The notes under the pieces are model-generated. The model searched no databases. It was given only the letters and a program-made list of their open reading frames with translations, and was not told the DNA's origin. Shown here one piece after another: positions 53,077 to 63,860 of a stretch of 64,000 nt of DNA. The DNA comes from Sciurus carolinensis (taxonomy: Eukaryota; Chordata; Mammalia; Rodentia; Sciuridae): NCBI RefSeq assembly GCF_902686445.1, contig NC_062227.1:30806777-30870776 (forward strand). Reading direction: 5' to 3'. A program made the position numbers and the translations under genes. Positions within the stretch are counted from its first letter, which is position 1; every line of letters begins with the position of its first letter.

Positions 53077-54152
53077 CTGTGTGATTTGAAATCCATAACT
53101 TTTAAAATCTATAGAGAAAATAAGTTTAATTGGCAATGTAAGGATTTACTTATAGCACAGGTACAATCAGCAATGAACACCTTTCAAATTCAGCAAAAAT
53201 CCTATGAAAATAAAAGTCATTTAAAAAGTTTTGTGCACTTCTGGTACTCTTTATATTTAAATAAATCTTTTAGAATAGTGATATTTTGCAGGCTAAGAAA
53301 GCACATTCAAGGTAAGGAAAATTTAAGCTCAAAGTATAAGGCATTGTCTGGATGAAAGCTATAAATAACCAAAATGGAAAGAATTAATGGATTTTGACCT
53401 TGAATAAAAGATGTAGTGTAAGTTATTTATAGACTTCAAAAACTCCAATGAAAATTTCTAGTTATTTATAAGAAGTAAGGAGTAAAGTAAAATTCTGCCA
53501 ATCTTCCAAGAGTATAGTATCAACAGATAATCCCAAATAGGTTTTATTCCTGTGGAACCTCACCAATCTTGATATACTTATTTGGAGTTGGAGACAATTT
53601 TAACCAAAGCTTAGCAAAAGTTTACCTTTTCACTATAATTAATCAAATTATAGTATAAACTATATTCATAAAGTTAATGTTTAAATTGCTTTAGAGAACA
53701 AATTATGTTCAAATATCTTGAGCAGACCATACTTAGTAATAATTTACATGTGAATTATAAACATTTTAATCTATCCATTTAAGTTATTCTCTTTAGAATC
53801 TCTACTATTTTTGTACTTGACTGGTTTTAAAATAAAACTGTTTACTTAAAGATATTCCATCATTCAGAACTTAAATTAATTTTACCAGTTTTTTTTTCTT
53901 ATCTAGCCAGATTATTATGTCATATAAAATAATTGGACAAAATTATTTTACTTTTGTTTAATTGGTCTTCTGTTTCACTATACAAAGCAAAAGAGAAGGT
54001 AATAAATTATGATGAAAATAGTTACAATTTATTGTACTTTTCTACTAAGGAGAAGGCAACATGTGAGGCATTTAAAAATATTCTCTCTCCCCAAAATATT
54101 GCAAGAGAATTATTTTTCTTGTTTTTTTGTTTTGTTTTGTTTTGTTCTTTTT
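52947..54152. other. AT-rich, SINE-free DNA with (TA)n at 53031-53073
   Basis: About 1.2 kb carries only one microsatellite. Long AT-rich frames (108 codons at 53029-53355) begin in the TA repeat and are not credible. Confidence 0.5.
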
Positions 54153-54361
54153 TGGTTTTTGCTACTGAGAATTGAACCCAGGGGCATTATTCACTGAACT
54201 ATATCCCCAACTCTTTTTTTTTTTTTTTTTAATTTTGTGATAGGGTCTTGCTAAGTTGCTTAGGGCCTTGCTAAGTTGCTGAGGCTGGTCTCCAACCTGT
54301 GACCCTCTTGCCTTAGCCATCTGAGTCACTGGGATTACAAGCATGTGCAACCATGCCTGGC
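54153..54361 (-). mobile_element. B1-dID SINE
   Basis: GCTACTGAGAATTGAACCC to GCATGTGCAACCATGCCTGG. (TTTTG)n lies on the tail side. Confidence 0.9.
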
Positions 54362-54445
54362 AAGATTTGTCCTTCTTTCCCAAATGAGGAAACTGACACT
54401 CAAAGAAGTAATTTCCTTAAGGTTGCAGGTAGTTTTTTGAATCTG
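54362..54445 (-). repeat. MIR relic
   Basis: CCCAAATGAGGAAACTGACAC and TTTCCTTAAGGTTGCAGG match the reversed MIR core. Confidence 0.65.
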
Positions 54446-54660
54446 ATAAATAAGATAATATGTATCCAGTGTCTGAAACAGAAAACCTCAGTAAATGTCG
54501 TCTGTGGCTACTGTTGCCACCACAAAGAAGATGTTTAGTTTACAGGGTGGCAAGAGTGAATGGACAGAAAAATAACTCCTCTATTTTTGGATCAGTTCCA
54601 GTTGCATGTGAATATTCATTCAATTGACAAACCTTTTGGTTGTTTTTTGCTGTTGTTGCT

Positions 54661-54736
54661 GCTATACTAGAGATGGAACCCAGGTCCTTATACTTGTTAA
54701 GCTAGTGTTCTACCACCAAGCAATATGCTCAGCCCT
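54661..54736 (-). mobile_element. ID SINE
   Basis: ACTAGAGATGGAACCCAGG, GTTAAGCTAGTGTTCTACC. Confidence 0.8.
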
Positions 54737-54802
54737 TCATTCAAGAAATCTTTACTGAATGTTAACTGTGCACTAAGAATTCCAGCAAGAACACGTGGGC
54801 AG

Positions 54803-54998
54803 CTGAGCATAGTAGTACACACCTATTAATCCCAGCAACTCCAGAGGCTGAGGCAGAAGGATCCCAAGTTCGAGACCAGTCTTAACAATTGAGTGAGACG
54901 CTGTCTCAAAAAAAAAAAAAAAAAACAAAAAAAAACCAGAAAGGTCTTGTGAAGTAGCTCAGTGGTAAAGCACCCCTGGGTTCAATACTTAGTATCAA
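54803..54998 (+). mobile_element. B1-dID SINE
   Basis: GCATAGTAGTACACACCTATT to GGGTTCAATACTTAGTATC. The linker is a long A run. Confidence 0.88.
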
Positions 54999-55088
54999 AA
55001 ACAAAAACAAACAAGCAAAAACAGAAACAAAAACATAGGGACAAAAATGTACCTCTGAACTAGTCCAATATGTCTATTTTTAAATTTC

Positions 55089-55166
55089 GTGGTGCTGGGA
55101 ATTGAACCCAGGGTCTTGCACATGTTAGGCAAATGCTCTACCACTGAGGAACTACACTCCAGTCCT
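55089..55166 (-). mobile_element. ID SINE
   Basis: GTGCTGGGAATTGAACCCAG, TGTTAGGCAAATGCTCTACC. Confidence 0.88.
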
Positions 55167-55254
55167 AGTCCAGTGTTTTGAAAAGTGTTCAGCTGCAAGT
55201 TAGGATGATGATGGCAGTGATGATTTTAACCATGTACACACGCATCTACATATG

Positions 55255-55685
55255 CAGTTGTCCCTCAGAATCCTTGGGATATTGGTGCCAAGATTCCCCT
55301 CAGACATCAAAATCCACAGATGCGAAAATCCTGGATATAAAATTGCATAGTGTTTGCTTAGAACCTATGAACCTTCTCCTGGATACTTTAAATCATCTCT
55401 AGATTATTTACAATACCTAATACTATGCCAGTATAGCAGTATTGTTTAGGAAGTAATGAGAAGGAAAAAAGTATATAAATGTTCTATAGAAATGCATTTT
55501 ATTTTTTTCCAAAAATGTTTGACCTGGAGGTTGGGGTGTAGCTCAGGGGTAGAGGGCTCACCTAGTGAGAGGCCCTGGGTTTGATCCTTAGCACCAAAAG
55601 AAAAAGAAGGAGAAGAAGAGAAAAATTTTTTTCCTAGGGTGGTTGAGTCTTCAGATATAAAACCTGTAGATAAAGACAGCTTTGT
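55255..55685 (+). mobile_element. Tigger/MER2-like DNA transposon relic with nested ID
   Basis: CAGTTGTCCCTCAGAATCC, ATCAAAATCCACAGATGCG, TTTAAATCATCTCTAGATTA and CAATACCTAATAC follow the non-autonomous TcMar-Tigger (MER2-type) consensus. The other end (GGTTGAGTCTTCAGATATAAAAC) resumes after an ID SINE. Confidence 0.75.
55525..55621 (+). mobile_element. ID SINE nested in the Tigger relic
   Basis: GGGGTGTAGCTCAGGGGTAG to GGGTTTGATCCTTAGCACC plus a GAA-rich tail. Confidence 0.88.
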
Positions 55686-56385
55686 GTGTACGTATCACCA
55701 AAAGATGTCTGAATTTCACATTTTCTGTGCTTATTCTATACTTGAATAGTATCTTTATTATTATTATCTTATGTTTGAGTTTTTGTATTGAAAAATACCT
55801 TTTAAATTATCCCCAAAGGTGAGAATATGTGGGCCTAGAACCACCACAGGCCTGCCGTCCATCAGAGAGGGACCTCAAAACAAGAGATTCTACTGACTAC
55901 CAGGCTATGGCTCACATCAATCTTCTTCTCTCCATAGGACAAATGAATGACAAAATCAAAGGCAAGATGAAGCCAAAGTAAATCCCTCTGTATCTACACC
56001 ACTGCAAAAGACACAGGTTTAAAGCAAAAACCTAACTTCAAAAACCTTGTTTGTGTAGATGATAGCCTGAACTCTCTGGATATGACATAGCTGAGACCTG
56101 ATGGGAAAACAATCATGAACATTTTGGAGGCAGAACAGACCTACTGGTTGTCTACCCCCATAGTTCACTCATCAGGAGGAGGAAATTGTGACCAGAGATG
56201 TTAAACCCACATTTTCAAGCCAACATTTGGGGACTTCATTTCCATTTTCCATGAATCATGCCTTTCCACTGAACTTATAAAAGGTTCCTGTATCAATCTT
56301 GAGAACTGTAGGTAGTTTTGGAATGGGCTAGAGGAACTTGTTTCACACTATCCTTCTGAACTGGGACACAACAAATGAAATCAAA
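55686..56385. other. Spacer between the two Tigger relics, no gene seen
   Basis: Unique-looking, AT-moderate DNA without notable frames. Confidence 0.5.
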
Positions 56386-56788
56386 TATCAGCCCCCTGTA
56401 TTCATAGATTCCACCTCCATGGGTACAACTAATTACAGGTCAAATATACCCAGAAAAAAAAAAAATTCCAGAAAGTTCCAAAAAGCAAAACTTGAATTTG
56501 CCATGTGGAGTACTATTCCTGAACCTGCAGGAATAAAGTGATGTGCAGGCATTAGGTATTATAAGTAATCTAGATTTAACTGTTTATGTATGATTTATCA
56601 AAATGTATAAATGTATTCTACTGTCATGTACAACTAATTAGAACAAATAAAACAATTAAAAAAGATTAGATGGGAATGTGTATAGGTCATATACCTATTT
56701 TATACAAGGAAAGTGAGCATCTGTGGAATTTGGTATCCACAAAGGGGTCCTGGAACCAATCTCTCACAGATATCAAGGAGCAATTTAA
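56386..56788 (-). mobile_element. Tigger/MER2-like relic, opposite orientation
   Basis: CAGCCCCCTGTATTCATAG, ATTCCAGAAAGTTCCAAAAAGC, GTATTATAAGTAATCTAGATT and GGGGTCCTGGAACCAATCTC match the reverse complement of the family at 55255. It is interrupted at about 56581-56663. Confidence 0.75.
56581..56663 (+). mobile_element. Short L1 3' end nested in the Tigger relic
   Basis: ATTCTACTGTCATGTACAAC, TAGAACAAATAAAACAATT plus A is the plus-sense version of the L1 3' terminus seen at 31130. Only ~80 bp long. Confidence 0.75.
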
Positions 56789-56851
56789 TTGGCTTATAGG
56801 GCAGAGAAAGCAACTTTCAATTAAAGCCCTCTTTTAAAAACCTTAAGTTTG

Positions 56852-56925
56852 GGGGCTGGGGAGATAGCTCAGTCGGTAGAGTACTTGTCTTGTAAGCACA
56901 AGGCTGTGAGTTCGATCTCCAGCAC

Positions 56926-56957
<32 letters not shown>
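56852..56957 (+). mobile_element. ID SINE with long pure A tail and 11-bp duplication
   Basis: A box GATAGCTCAGTCGGTAGAG, B box GAGTTCGATCTCCAGC and about 30 A. CCTTAAGTTTG occurs at 56841-56851 and 56958-56968. The clean tail and duplication suggest a young insertion. Confidence 0.93.
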
Positions 56958-56987
56958 CCTTAAGTTTGTTTAAAAATTAAAGAAATA

Positions 56988-57147
56988 GTGGGTCAGGAGG
57001 TTGAAGTAGGAGGATTGCAAGACCAAGGCCAACCTGGGCAACTTAGTGAGACTCCATCTCAAAAAAAAAAAAAAAAAGAAAAGAAAGAAAAGGTATGGGG
57101 CTGGGGAGTGATGGAGTACCCATGGGTTCAATTCCCAGTACTGTGAA
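56988..57147 (+). mobile_element. B1-dID SINE, 5' end missing
   Basis: TCAGGAGGTTGAAGTAGGAGG to GGGTTCAATTCCCAGTACTG. Confidence 0.85.
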
Positions 57148-57207
57148 ACAAACAAATAAAACTAAAGAAATAGAAAAACTGACAAAAACCCAAAAATCCT
57201 TCAGCTT

Positions 57208-57420
57208 GCTGGGCACAGTGGCACATACCTGTAATCCCAGTAACTCAGGAGGTTGAGGCAGAAGGATTGCAAGCAATTTAGCAAGGCCCTCTCTTGTTAA
57301 CATAGCAAGATCCTTTCTCAAAAAAAAAAAAAAAAAAAAAAAAAGGGTTAGGAATGTAATTCAGTGGTAAAGTGCCCCTGGGTTCAATCCCACTACCCTC
57401 CCCACCCTACCCCCCCGCCA
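57208..57420 (+). mobile_element. B1-dID SINE
   Basis: GGGCACAGTGGCACATACC to GGGTTCAATCCCACTACCC, with a C-rich end and A tail. Confidence 0.88.
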
Positions 57421-57468
57421 AAAAAAAAAAAAAAAACTACAGCTTTTAAAGATCTAAAACCTATTTAT

Positions 57469-57732
57469 TTTGGTGTGGTACTGAGGATTGAACCCAGAGG
57501 TGCTTTACCACTGAGCTACACCTCAAACCCTTTTAAATTTTATTTTATTTTAATTTTTTATTATTTAAATTTTATTTTATTATTTTATTTTTACTTTTTA
57601 AATTTTAAGACAGGACCTCTCTAAGTTGCTTAGGGCCTTGCTAACTTGTTGAGGCTGACCATGAATTTGTGATCCTCCTGCCTCAGCATCCTGAACCTCT
57701 GGGATTACAGGTGTGTACTACCGTGCCTGGTC
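57469..57732 (-). mobile_element. B1-dID SINE with expanded T/A linker
   Basis: GTACTGAGGATTGAACCCAG, about 70 bp of TTTTATTT linker, then GACAGGACCTCTCTAAGTTG to GTACTACCGTGCCTGG. Confidence 0.88.
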
Positions 57733-59289
57733 TAAAAGCAATTTCTTTAATCAAAACATTTTTTTTCATGTAATTCTGAAGCATAATCACATTTCAGAGG
57801 TTGAAGACATACATCCTGTCATCTATTACTATACTATTAGTCTTTTTGCAGGATATATAACATTTTGGTGAGCTCACTTAACAATACAGTGGCTTTTCTG
57901 CCACACAAGGGTTATTCTTTGTCATGTATGGAAGAGAATATGAAGTGACTCAGATGACCAAGTGTAGAAGCCAACATCCATTTCAAAAAACAAGCTTGCT
58001 CTTCTTCATACTCTTAGGCTTGCTTTTCGGAGTACGTATGGCATATTATCCACTGGTAGCTAAAATTGTAATAGAATCTCTCATGAGTCACAGTGAAATT
58101 TCCTAAGTGGTGTTCCATATATTTTGCTTTCCCTGCTCTACATATTTTAGGTGTTTCCCTCCCTTGTTAATTCTTTTCCCATCTTTTTGGTCTTTCATTG
58201 AATGCTAATTGCTAGAAACTGTTATAAAGACGAAGCCAGGGACCAAGTCCTCTTTGGAAGCCCCTAGTCTCCTGTAAGATTCTCCAAATGTAGTGAGCAT
58301 GGAAATCATTGGGGAAGTGATACAAAACAGAGCAGATTCTGGAAGATTCTGCCTCAGAGGTCTGAAGTGAAACCCAGGCATCCACACTTTATTAAAAAAA
58401 AAATTCTGATATAGGGGGTTCCCAGACCCACTAGTCTGGAGGGAGAGCAAGCATTTCTCACATTCATTAGAATCCTAACCATCCTGCAAGGATCTGGTCC
58501 CAAGGAACCTTTGCATGTTGTGTACTCTGCTTTTCTTTCTTCTCCTGCACTTAATTTGTGCCCCTCAGGACACCGACTGCCTCCCACTTTCCATGTTGAA
58601 CTTTATGTAGGTCCTTTCTAGAATGCTTTGTCTAACTTACGAGATTTCCGGATGAGGAGGCTGCCCCTGACTCAACTTGGATGCTTTGCTGCACATAGCA
58701 TAGTGTCTTGGTGATAGTAATTGTGTAAGTCATGCTTGTTGAACACAGGAGTTCATTTCTAAAATTTTCAAGCAGACACAGATAAATGTATTCATACAAT
58801 GAGAAAGGAATGTGATTTTAGAGGTAAAATTCTAGGCAGAACTTTCATATATAGGAATGTTTGGGAAGGTACTAAATGGTCTGGCTGACATGAAGCAAAA
58901 GATGCTACAAAAAAAGAGAAATGAATGGGAAGTGGTGGTGGCTGTAACTGTTGCTGGGAAGTTCTGACTGCCAGCTGGAAAGGAGGCATAGAGAGGGTCA
59001 AAGATCAAGATGGTGCAGTGATCCCAGCTGGCAGCATAACCGGCTGTGGCTCTGTCCTGCATTCGGCCCTGTCTTGGTCTGCCCAGACTCTCAGCCTCTT
59101 CACTCAAGTGCCATTGGACTTTGCCTGAGTTCCTCTTCCTATCACAGCCCGTGGACTCTCTCCAGGCCCCACACTTGTTGGTTTACCACCTCTCACCGTG
59201 TCCTTCATGGCTATTCTGGCTGCTTTGTGTTGGAGTCTGGAATAGAGGAGAGGAGAGGTAGACATGAAGGGTCACTCAGAGGGCTACTG
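57733..59289. other. Repeat-poor DNA; hAT/MER-like relic at 58290-58440
   Basis: GAAATCATTGGGGAAGTG, GAAACCCAGGCATCCACAC and CAGACCCACTAGTCTGGAGG recall a small, inverted-repeat-ended hAT-Charlie type element. The rest is unassigned. Frames of up to 114 codons at 58832-59295 overlap on both strands and were not accepted. Confidence 0.4.
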
Positions 59290-59460
59290 CAGTAATCCAG
59301 ATGGGCTAGATGGTCTTTACACGGGGAATGCAGTTGAGAAGGAGAAGAGGAGAGGGTTGAGATGCATTTTTCAGGTAGAAGCAGAGCTAGGTAAGAATGT
59401 AGGATTGGGGGGAACGGAGGAATCAAGGGTGGTTGGGTTTTTCTCAGCAGTAAAAAGGAG
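59290..59460 (+). repeat. Ancient dispersed repeat relic
   Basis: GGGCTACTGCAGTAATCCAG, CAGAGCTAGGTAAGAATG and GGAATCAAGGGTGG resemble an old placental repeat of uncertain class. Confidence 0.35.
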
Positions 59461-59730
59461 ATAACTAGCACAAGTTGACAGAGGATTGGGCACATAATGG
59501 CTCCTGCAGGTTCTATAAATATAGCGGGACTGCAAGGCCTGGCTGCTGCTTTTGGGGATGGGGAAGCTTGTGTATCGATCTGGGGACCCCACAGCTCTGT
59601 AGAGTTCAAAGTATCTTCAGTTTTGTGCTTCTGTCCTTTCCATTCACAATGTTCTCCTTTCTCTTTTTGTTTCCCTGAGTCCCAGCTCAACCCTCAATTC
59701 CCCCAAGAGTTAGGGTTTTAAAAATTTTCT

Positions 59731-59914
59731 TTGTACTGGGGATTGAGCCCAGAGGCACTTGTATCACTGAACTACATACATCCCAAGCCCTTTTGATTTT
59801 ATTTTGAGACAGGGTCTCACTACATCGCTTAGGGCCTCGCTAAGTTGCTGAGGCTGGGCTCAACATGGAAATCTTCCTGCTTCAGCCTCCCAAATTGTGC
59901 TGTCATGCCTAGTC
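59731..59914 (-). mobile_element. B1-dID SINE
   Basis: GTACTGGGGATTGAGCCCAG to GTGCTGTCATGCCTAGTCC. Confidence 0.88.
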
Positions 59915-61011
59915 CTCTCACAGCTCTTTACCAGGGAAACCATGGTCAGCTGATGATCTGCATATGACCACAGCCTTCAGTCCTCCTATCTTCAAGAGTT
60001 GGGTTCAGAAAAGGTTCCAGGCCAAGGACCTGTGGGACCCAACCATGGGGCCCAATTCAATTTGTGCTAACGGTGATAGAGAGGGGGAGAAGGTGATTCA
60101 CCAGGACTCCTTAAAAATTTCTTTGAAAGAGTTGCTGAGTCTGTTCTCCTCAACAGGTCTGTGGATCTAGCCCATGATCACAGGTAATGTAAATTTAGGA
60201 TTTTTATTATTTGTTTGGATTTTACTTGTAATTCTTCTGTTACATACTTTTTTATGATGGTAAAATAAATAACACATAAGCTTTACCATTTTAACCATTA
60301 CCAGGGTACAGTTCAGTGTCATTCCTTAATATTTCTCATTATTGTGCAACCAATACCCCCACCCACCTCCAGAACTCCTTTCAATCTGCCAAATGGAAAC
60401 TGCACCCATCAAACAACTCCTCATTCTCCTCGGTCCCTGCCAACCACCATGCCACGTCCCGTCTTCATGAATTTGACTCCTCCAAATAACTCATGTAAGT
60501 GGATTCACTTTGGTCCTTTTGCAACTGGCTTATTTCATTTAGCACAAGGCCATTAAGGTTTGTTTAGCCACGATGTACCATGTGCCAAAATTTACCATGT
60601 TTTTAAGGTTGAATAGTATCTCACTATTATAGATGTATCACAGTCTATTCATTTATGGATGAACCCTTTGTAGCTCTACCTTTTGGCTGTTGGGAATAAT
60701 AATGCTATGGACAGAGTTGTACAACTATTCTTTAAGTCTCTGCTTTCAATTCTGTTGGATATATAGACAGAAGTGGAATTGCTGGATCATATGGAATTTC
60801 TGTGTTTAACTTTCTGGAAACTACCAAACCTTTCCACAGTGGCTACACCATTTTACATTCCCACCAGCAATGCACAAAGGTACCAGTTTTCTCATATCTC
60901 CGCAAACAATTATTTTTTCTTTTCTTTTTTATTTGTTTTGGGTTTGTTTGTTAAATATGTAATAGCTATCCTATTGGGCATGAAATTGTATCTCAATGAG
61001 TGTGAATTTGT

Positions 61012-61074
61012 GTAGTACTGGGGTTTGAGCCCAGGGGCACTCTACCACTGAACTATATCTTCAACCCTTTTTAG

Positions 61075-61107
<33 letters not shown>

Positions 61108-61340
61108 TAATTGTAGGTGGACATAATACTTTTATTTATTTTATTTTAATGTGGTGTTGAGGATTGAACCTAGTACCTCATATGTGCTAGGTAAGTACTC
61201 TATCACTAAGCTGCCACCCCAGACGTAGTTTTTATTTTAAGATAGGATCTTGCTAACTTGCTCAGGCTGGCCTCCAACTTGTGATCCTCCTGCTTGAGCC
61301 TCCTGAGTAGCTGGGATTACAGGTATGTACCACCATGCCT
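61012..61340 (-). mobile_element. B1-dID SINE split by a tailed ID
   Basis: The ID half 61012-61078 (ACTGGGGTTTGAGCCC) and B1 half 61226-61340 (GATAGGATCTTGCTAACTTG to GTACCACCATGCCTG) are collinear once the inner SINE is removed. Confidence 0.9.
61084..61225 (-). mobile_element. Tailed ID SINE nested in a B1-dID
   Basis: TTTATTTATTT, the tail TTGTAGGTGGACATAATAC and an ID body (GTGTTGAGGATTGAACCTAG, AGCTGCCACCCCAG). TAGTTTTTATTT at 61072-61083 and 61226-61237 is the 12-bp duplication. Confidence 0.9.
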
Positions 61341-61573
61341 GTTTGGTTCATTGAGGTTTTTAATTTGTATTTCTCTAAGGATTAGTTATGGTGGGCATCC
61401 TTTCATGAGTTTGTTGATCATTTGTATGTAATTTTTAGAGAAATGTGTATTCAAGTCCCCTGCTTATTTTTTGAATTAGCTTGTTTTCTGCAACTAAGCT
61501 GTAGGGGTTCTTTATATATCCAGGATAATAATCCTTTATCAAATGTATGGTTTCCAAATATTTCCTTCCACCC

Positions 61574-61749
61574 AGGAGAGGTGCCACACACCTGTAATTG
61601 CAGTGACTTAGGAGGTTGAGGCAGGAGGATGGTAAGATCAAGGTCAGTCTCAGCAATTTAGGGAGGCCCTAAGAAACTTAGTGAGACCCTATCTCAAAAT
61701 AGCACAGTGGTAAAGTGTTGCTCCATTCAATCCCCAGTTCTAAAAAAAA
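61574..61749 (+). mobile_element. B1-dID SINE, ID half shortened
   Basis: GAGGTGCCACACACCTGTAA to TTCAATCCCCAGTTC. CCTTCCA on both sides may be part of the duplication. Confidence 0.88.
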
Positions 61750-61960
61750 TACAAACAAAAATTCCTTCCATTCCGAGGGGTAACTTTTCATTTGTTGATA
61801 GTGTCCTTGAATGCACAAAAGTTCTTAAGGGGGGGGGGGAATCAAAACTAGGGCAAGCACTCTACCACTTAGCCACTTTTGGAAAAAAGTTCTTAACTTT
61901 AAAGTACAATTCATTCTGTGCTTGGGCTGCCTGTGCTTTTGATGTCACATTGATAATTTA

Positions 61961-62683
61961 GGTCAGAAACAAAGCTTTTTTTTTTTTTTTCCAATTCAAA
62001 TTCTCTGAATTGCAGCCAAGATTATCTTCCATCTTACAGTAGGAGAAACTATTGAATGAAGAAATCACCCTACTTACTCCATCCCAACATGGGTTGTAAA
62101 CTCTGGGCTGAAAATCCTTAGCCTGGTCTCCCTCACAGACTCTCACTTGGCCTGCAAAGTGAACTGTACCTCGCTCAGATGTAAAACACTCTCCAGAGTA
62201 AACTGCAAAGACCCAGTAGTTTCACTGAGCCCCCAAAGGGTGGGGAGGTAAAGTGCCAGTTTCTTTCCTTTGCTAAAAAGTCCCACTCTCACCCTTATGT
62301 TCAAAAAAAGAACTGAGGTATCCCCAGTGTTGGAGCGCTTGCCTAGCATATGGAAGGCCCTGGTTTCAGTTCCACCTAAAGTTCTGGAAGGGAGAGTCTA
62401 TGAAATGTTTTAGAATGTATTAGTTTCTGGACACTGCTCCTTTGCTAGAGCAAAGAAATCCCTGTTTAGAATGAATTAATGGGTTGGTTGCACTGAGTTA
62501 CCAAGTCCTTAGGAGGGCGAACTGAAAAGATGCAACCCTGCCCAGCCAGCGTTCTGTTGTTTTGTTAAATAGTACAGTAGCGGCGAGGTGTTGCTTCCAC
62601 CGGCTGAACAAAGTTCCTTTGCCTCTCCCTCCCCACGTCTCCACTCACCCCTTAATTTATGTTCCAAAGTAAGAAAGTCACGA
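61961..62683. other. Mostly unique DNA; ID-like scrap at 62310-62385
   Basis: TTGGAGCGCTTGCCTAGCATA and GGAAGGCCCTGGTTTCAG are ID-derived. No gene seen. Confidence 0.5.
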
Positions 62684-62858
62684 GCCTGTGTGGCACAAGC
62701 CTGTGTGGCACAACCCCAGCCACTCAGGCTGAGCCAAGAAGATGGCAAGTTCCAGGTCAGTCTCCGCAACTTAGCGAGCCCCTGTCTCAAAATAAAAAGA
62801 AAAGGAGACGTAGCTCAGTGGTAAAGCGCCCTTGGGTTCAATTTCCAGTATACCAACA
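62684..62858 (+). mobile_element. B1-dID SINE with a 5' duplication
   Basis: CCTGTGTGGCACAA is repeated twice at the left, then GCAACTTAGCGAGCCCCTG to GGGTTCAATTTCCAGTATACC. Confidence 0.88.
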
Positions 62859-63399
62859 AACAAACGAAAGCAAAACCCCAAAGCCCGAAGAGTTGGCTTA
62901 GGGAGTTTCTCAAGGAAAGATAAATACGTGCTTTCTTAATTAAGGAGACAGTAGGAGAGCGTGACCGGCGACAGTACGGGAACTACTGAAGCCTCAACAG
63001 TCAAGCCTTCTTTCCAGATAAAACACGAGTCAACCTGATCGTTTCGGGGGTGGAGGGCGGGAGGGTAACTTTTCCAGCCAGGGCGGGGGAGGGTGGTGGT
63101 TTTTGTTTTATTTGTTTTCAGTAAAGTTCAAAAAGTGTAATTCTGCTCTGAGTTCTCCAAGGACAGTGTCCAATGGTGATTTGGGATCCTGGTGACTCCG
63201 GCTGTCCTTGGGTGACACTGAGTTGACGAGCGCACTCACTTAGAAAGTCTGAATCAACTTTCTCTAACTCCTCATGCCCCCGAACTCTTTGGGGGAAGAG
63301 ACAGTCTTGCCCCGCCACGCCTGTGACCAGCTCTCCCGCCCCACTGTAGGTAGTCGGGGCTCTAGAAACCCCAGCCCCAGCACCTTTTGCGTACCGGGA
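62859..63399. other. Proximal upstream region of the edge gene
   Basis: SINEs stop here and GC content rises toward the island. G-rich blocks (63045-63100) and isolated CpGs occur. No exon recognised. Confidence 0.5.
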
Positions 63400-63758
63400 G
63401 GTGAGCCCTAGACCTCCTCGGGAGGGCTTTCCTCTTGATTTCGTTGGGTTGCAGGTCGTACGTGAGAAAGGAAGAACCCGGGAGGGCGCGAGAGCAAAGG
63501 CGAGAAAGTGCTGGGCAGGGGCGAGCGCGGCCGAGGGCGGGGCGGGCGCGGAGGCAGCTGGAGGGGCGTGGGCGCGGCCGCCCGCGCGCCCCGGCCGGCC
63601 AGGGGGAGGGGCGCTGGCGGGAGCGGCGCCTCCCGCCCGGGGTGAGCGGCGCGCGCGGCAGCCCCGCGGTAGCAGAGCTCGGAGCGGGGAGTGCGGGCCG
63701 GCTGAGGCTTGGGCGGGCAGGACTGGAGCGCAGACGGCCGGCGCGCAGCGCGGCTGCC

Positions 63759-63773
63759 ATGGGCGTGCAGTGA
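63759..63773 (+). other. Upstream ORF of four codons in strong Kozak context
   Basis: GCTGCCATGG sets an ATG (63759) with G at +4, followed by three sense codons and TGA at 63771-63773 (peptide MGVQ). If transcription starts upstream, most scanning ribosomes should initiate here and then must re-initiate at the ATG 80 bp downstream. Confidence 0.55.
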
Positions 63774-63853
63774 CCAGTCGCTCAGCGCGACTTCCTCGGC
63801 GGCGCGGCGCTCGCGCGGAGCTCCCTGGCTGGCTGTGCGTTTCCTCGGTCACC

Positions 63854-63860
63854 ATGAAAG
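63854..63860 (+). CDS. Candidate first coding exon end: ATGAAAG before a splice donor
   Basis: TCACCATGAAAG gives an ATG with C at -1 and A at -3, moderately good Kozak. It is followed at once by GTAGGG (63861), a fair splice-donor sequence after AAAG. This would make a seven-base coding end of exon 1 (Met-Lys plus one base). The alternative is no splicing here: the frame stays open from 63854 to the window edge (49 codons), although it is Arg/Gly/Ala-rich as expected of a CpG island by chance. The gene itself was not identified. Confidence 0.5.

Larger units (their letters stand above)
60252..61960 (-). mobile_element. Old L1M-type element, about 1 kb of L1 carrying SINE insertions
   Basis: L1 blocks at 60252-61011 (GTGCAACCAATACCCCCACC, GCTGGATCATATGGAATTTC, CACCATTTTACATTCCCACC), 61341-61573 (TTTGTATTTCTCTAAGGATTAG, ATCCAGGATAATAATCC) and 61750-61960 (TGATAGTGTCCTTGAATGCAC) are collinear with the reversed L1M 3' region. 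They are separated by the SINEs listed next. No coding potential remains. Confidence 0.82.

Noticed and set aside
56852..56957. tRNA gene or BC1-like RNA gene
   Set aside because: Flanking duplication and long A tail show a retroposed ID copy. No unique 3' domain as in BC1.
58792..59690. Several overlapping frames of 66-159 codons
   Set aside because: All six frames are fairly open here. The translations share no recognisable motif, and parts lie in an ancient repeat.
63362..63773. Long frames of 132 (minus) and 112 (plus) codons in the island
   Set aside because: Composition-driven open frames with Arg/Gly/Pro bias. The plus frame only matters because its end contains the four-codon uORF.
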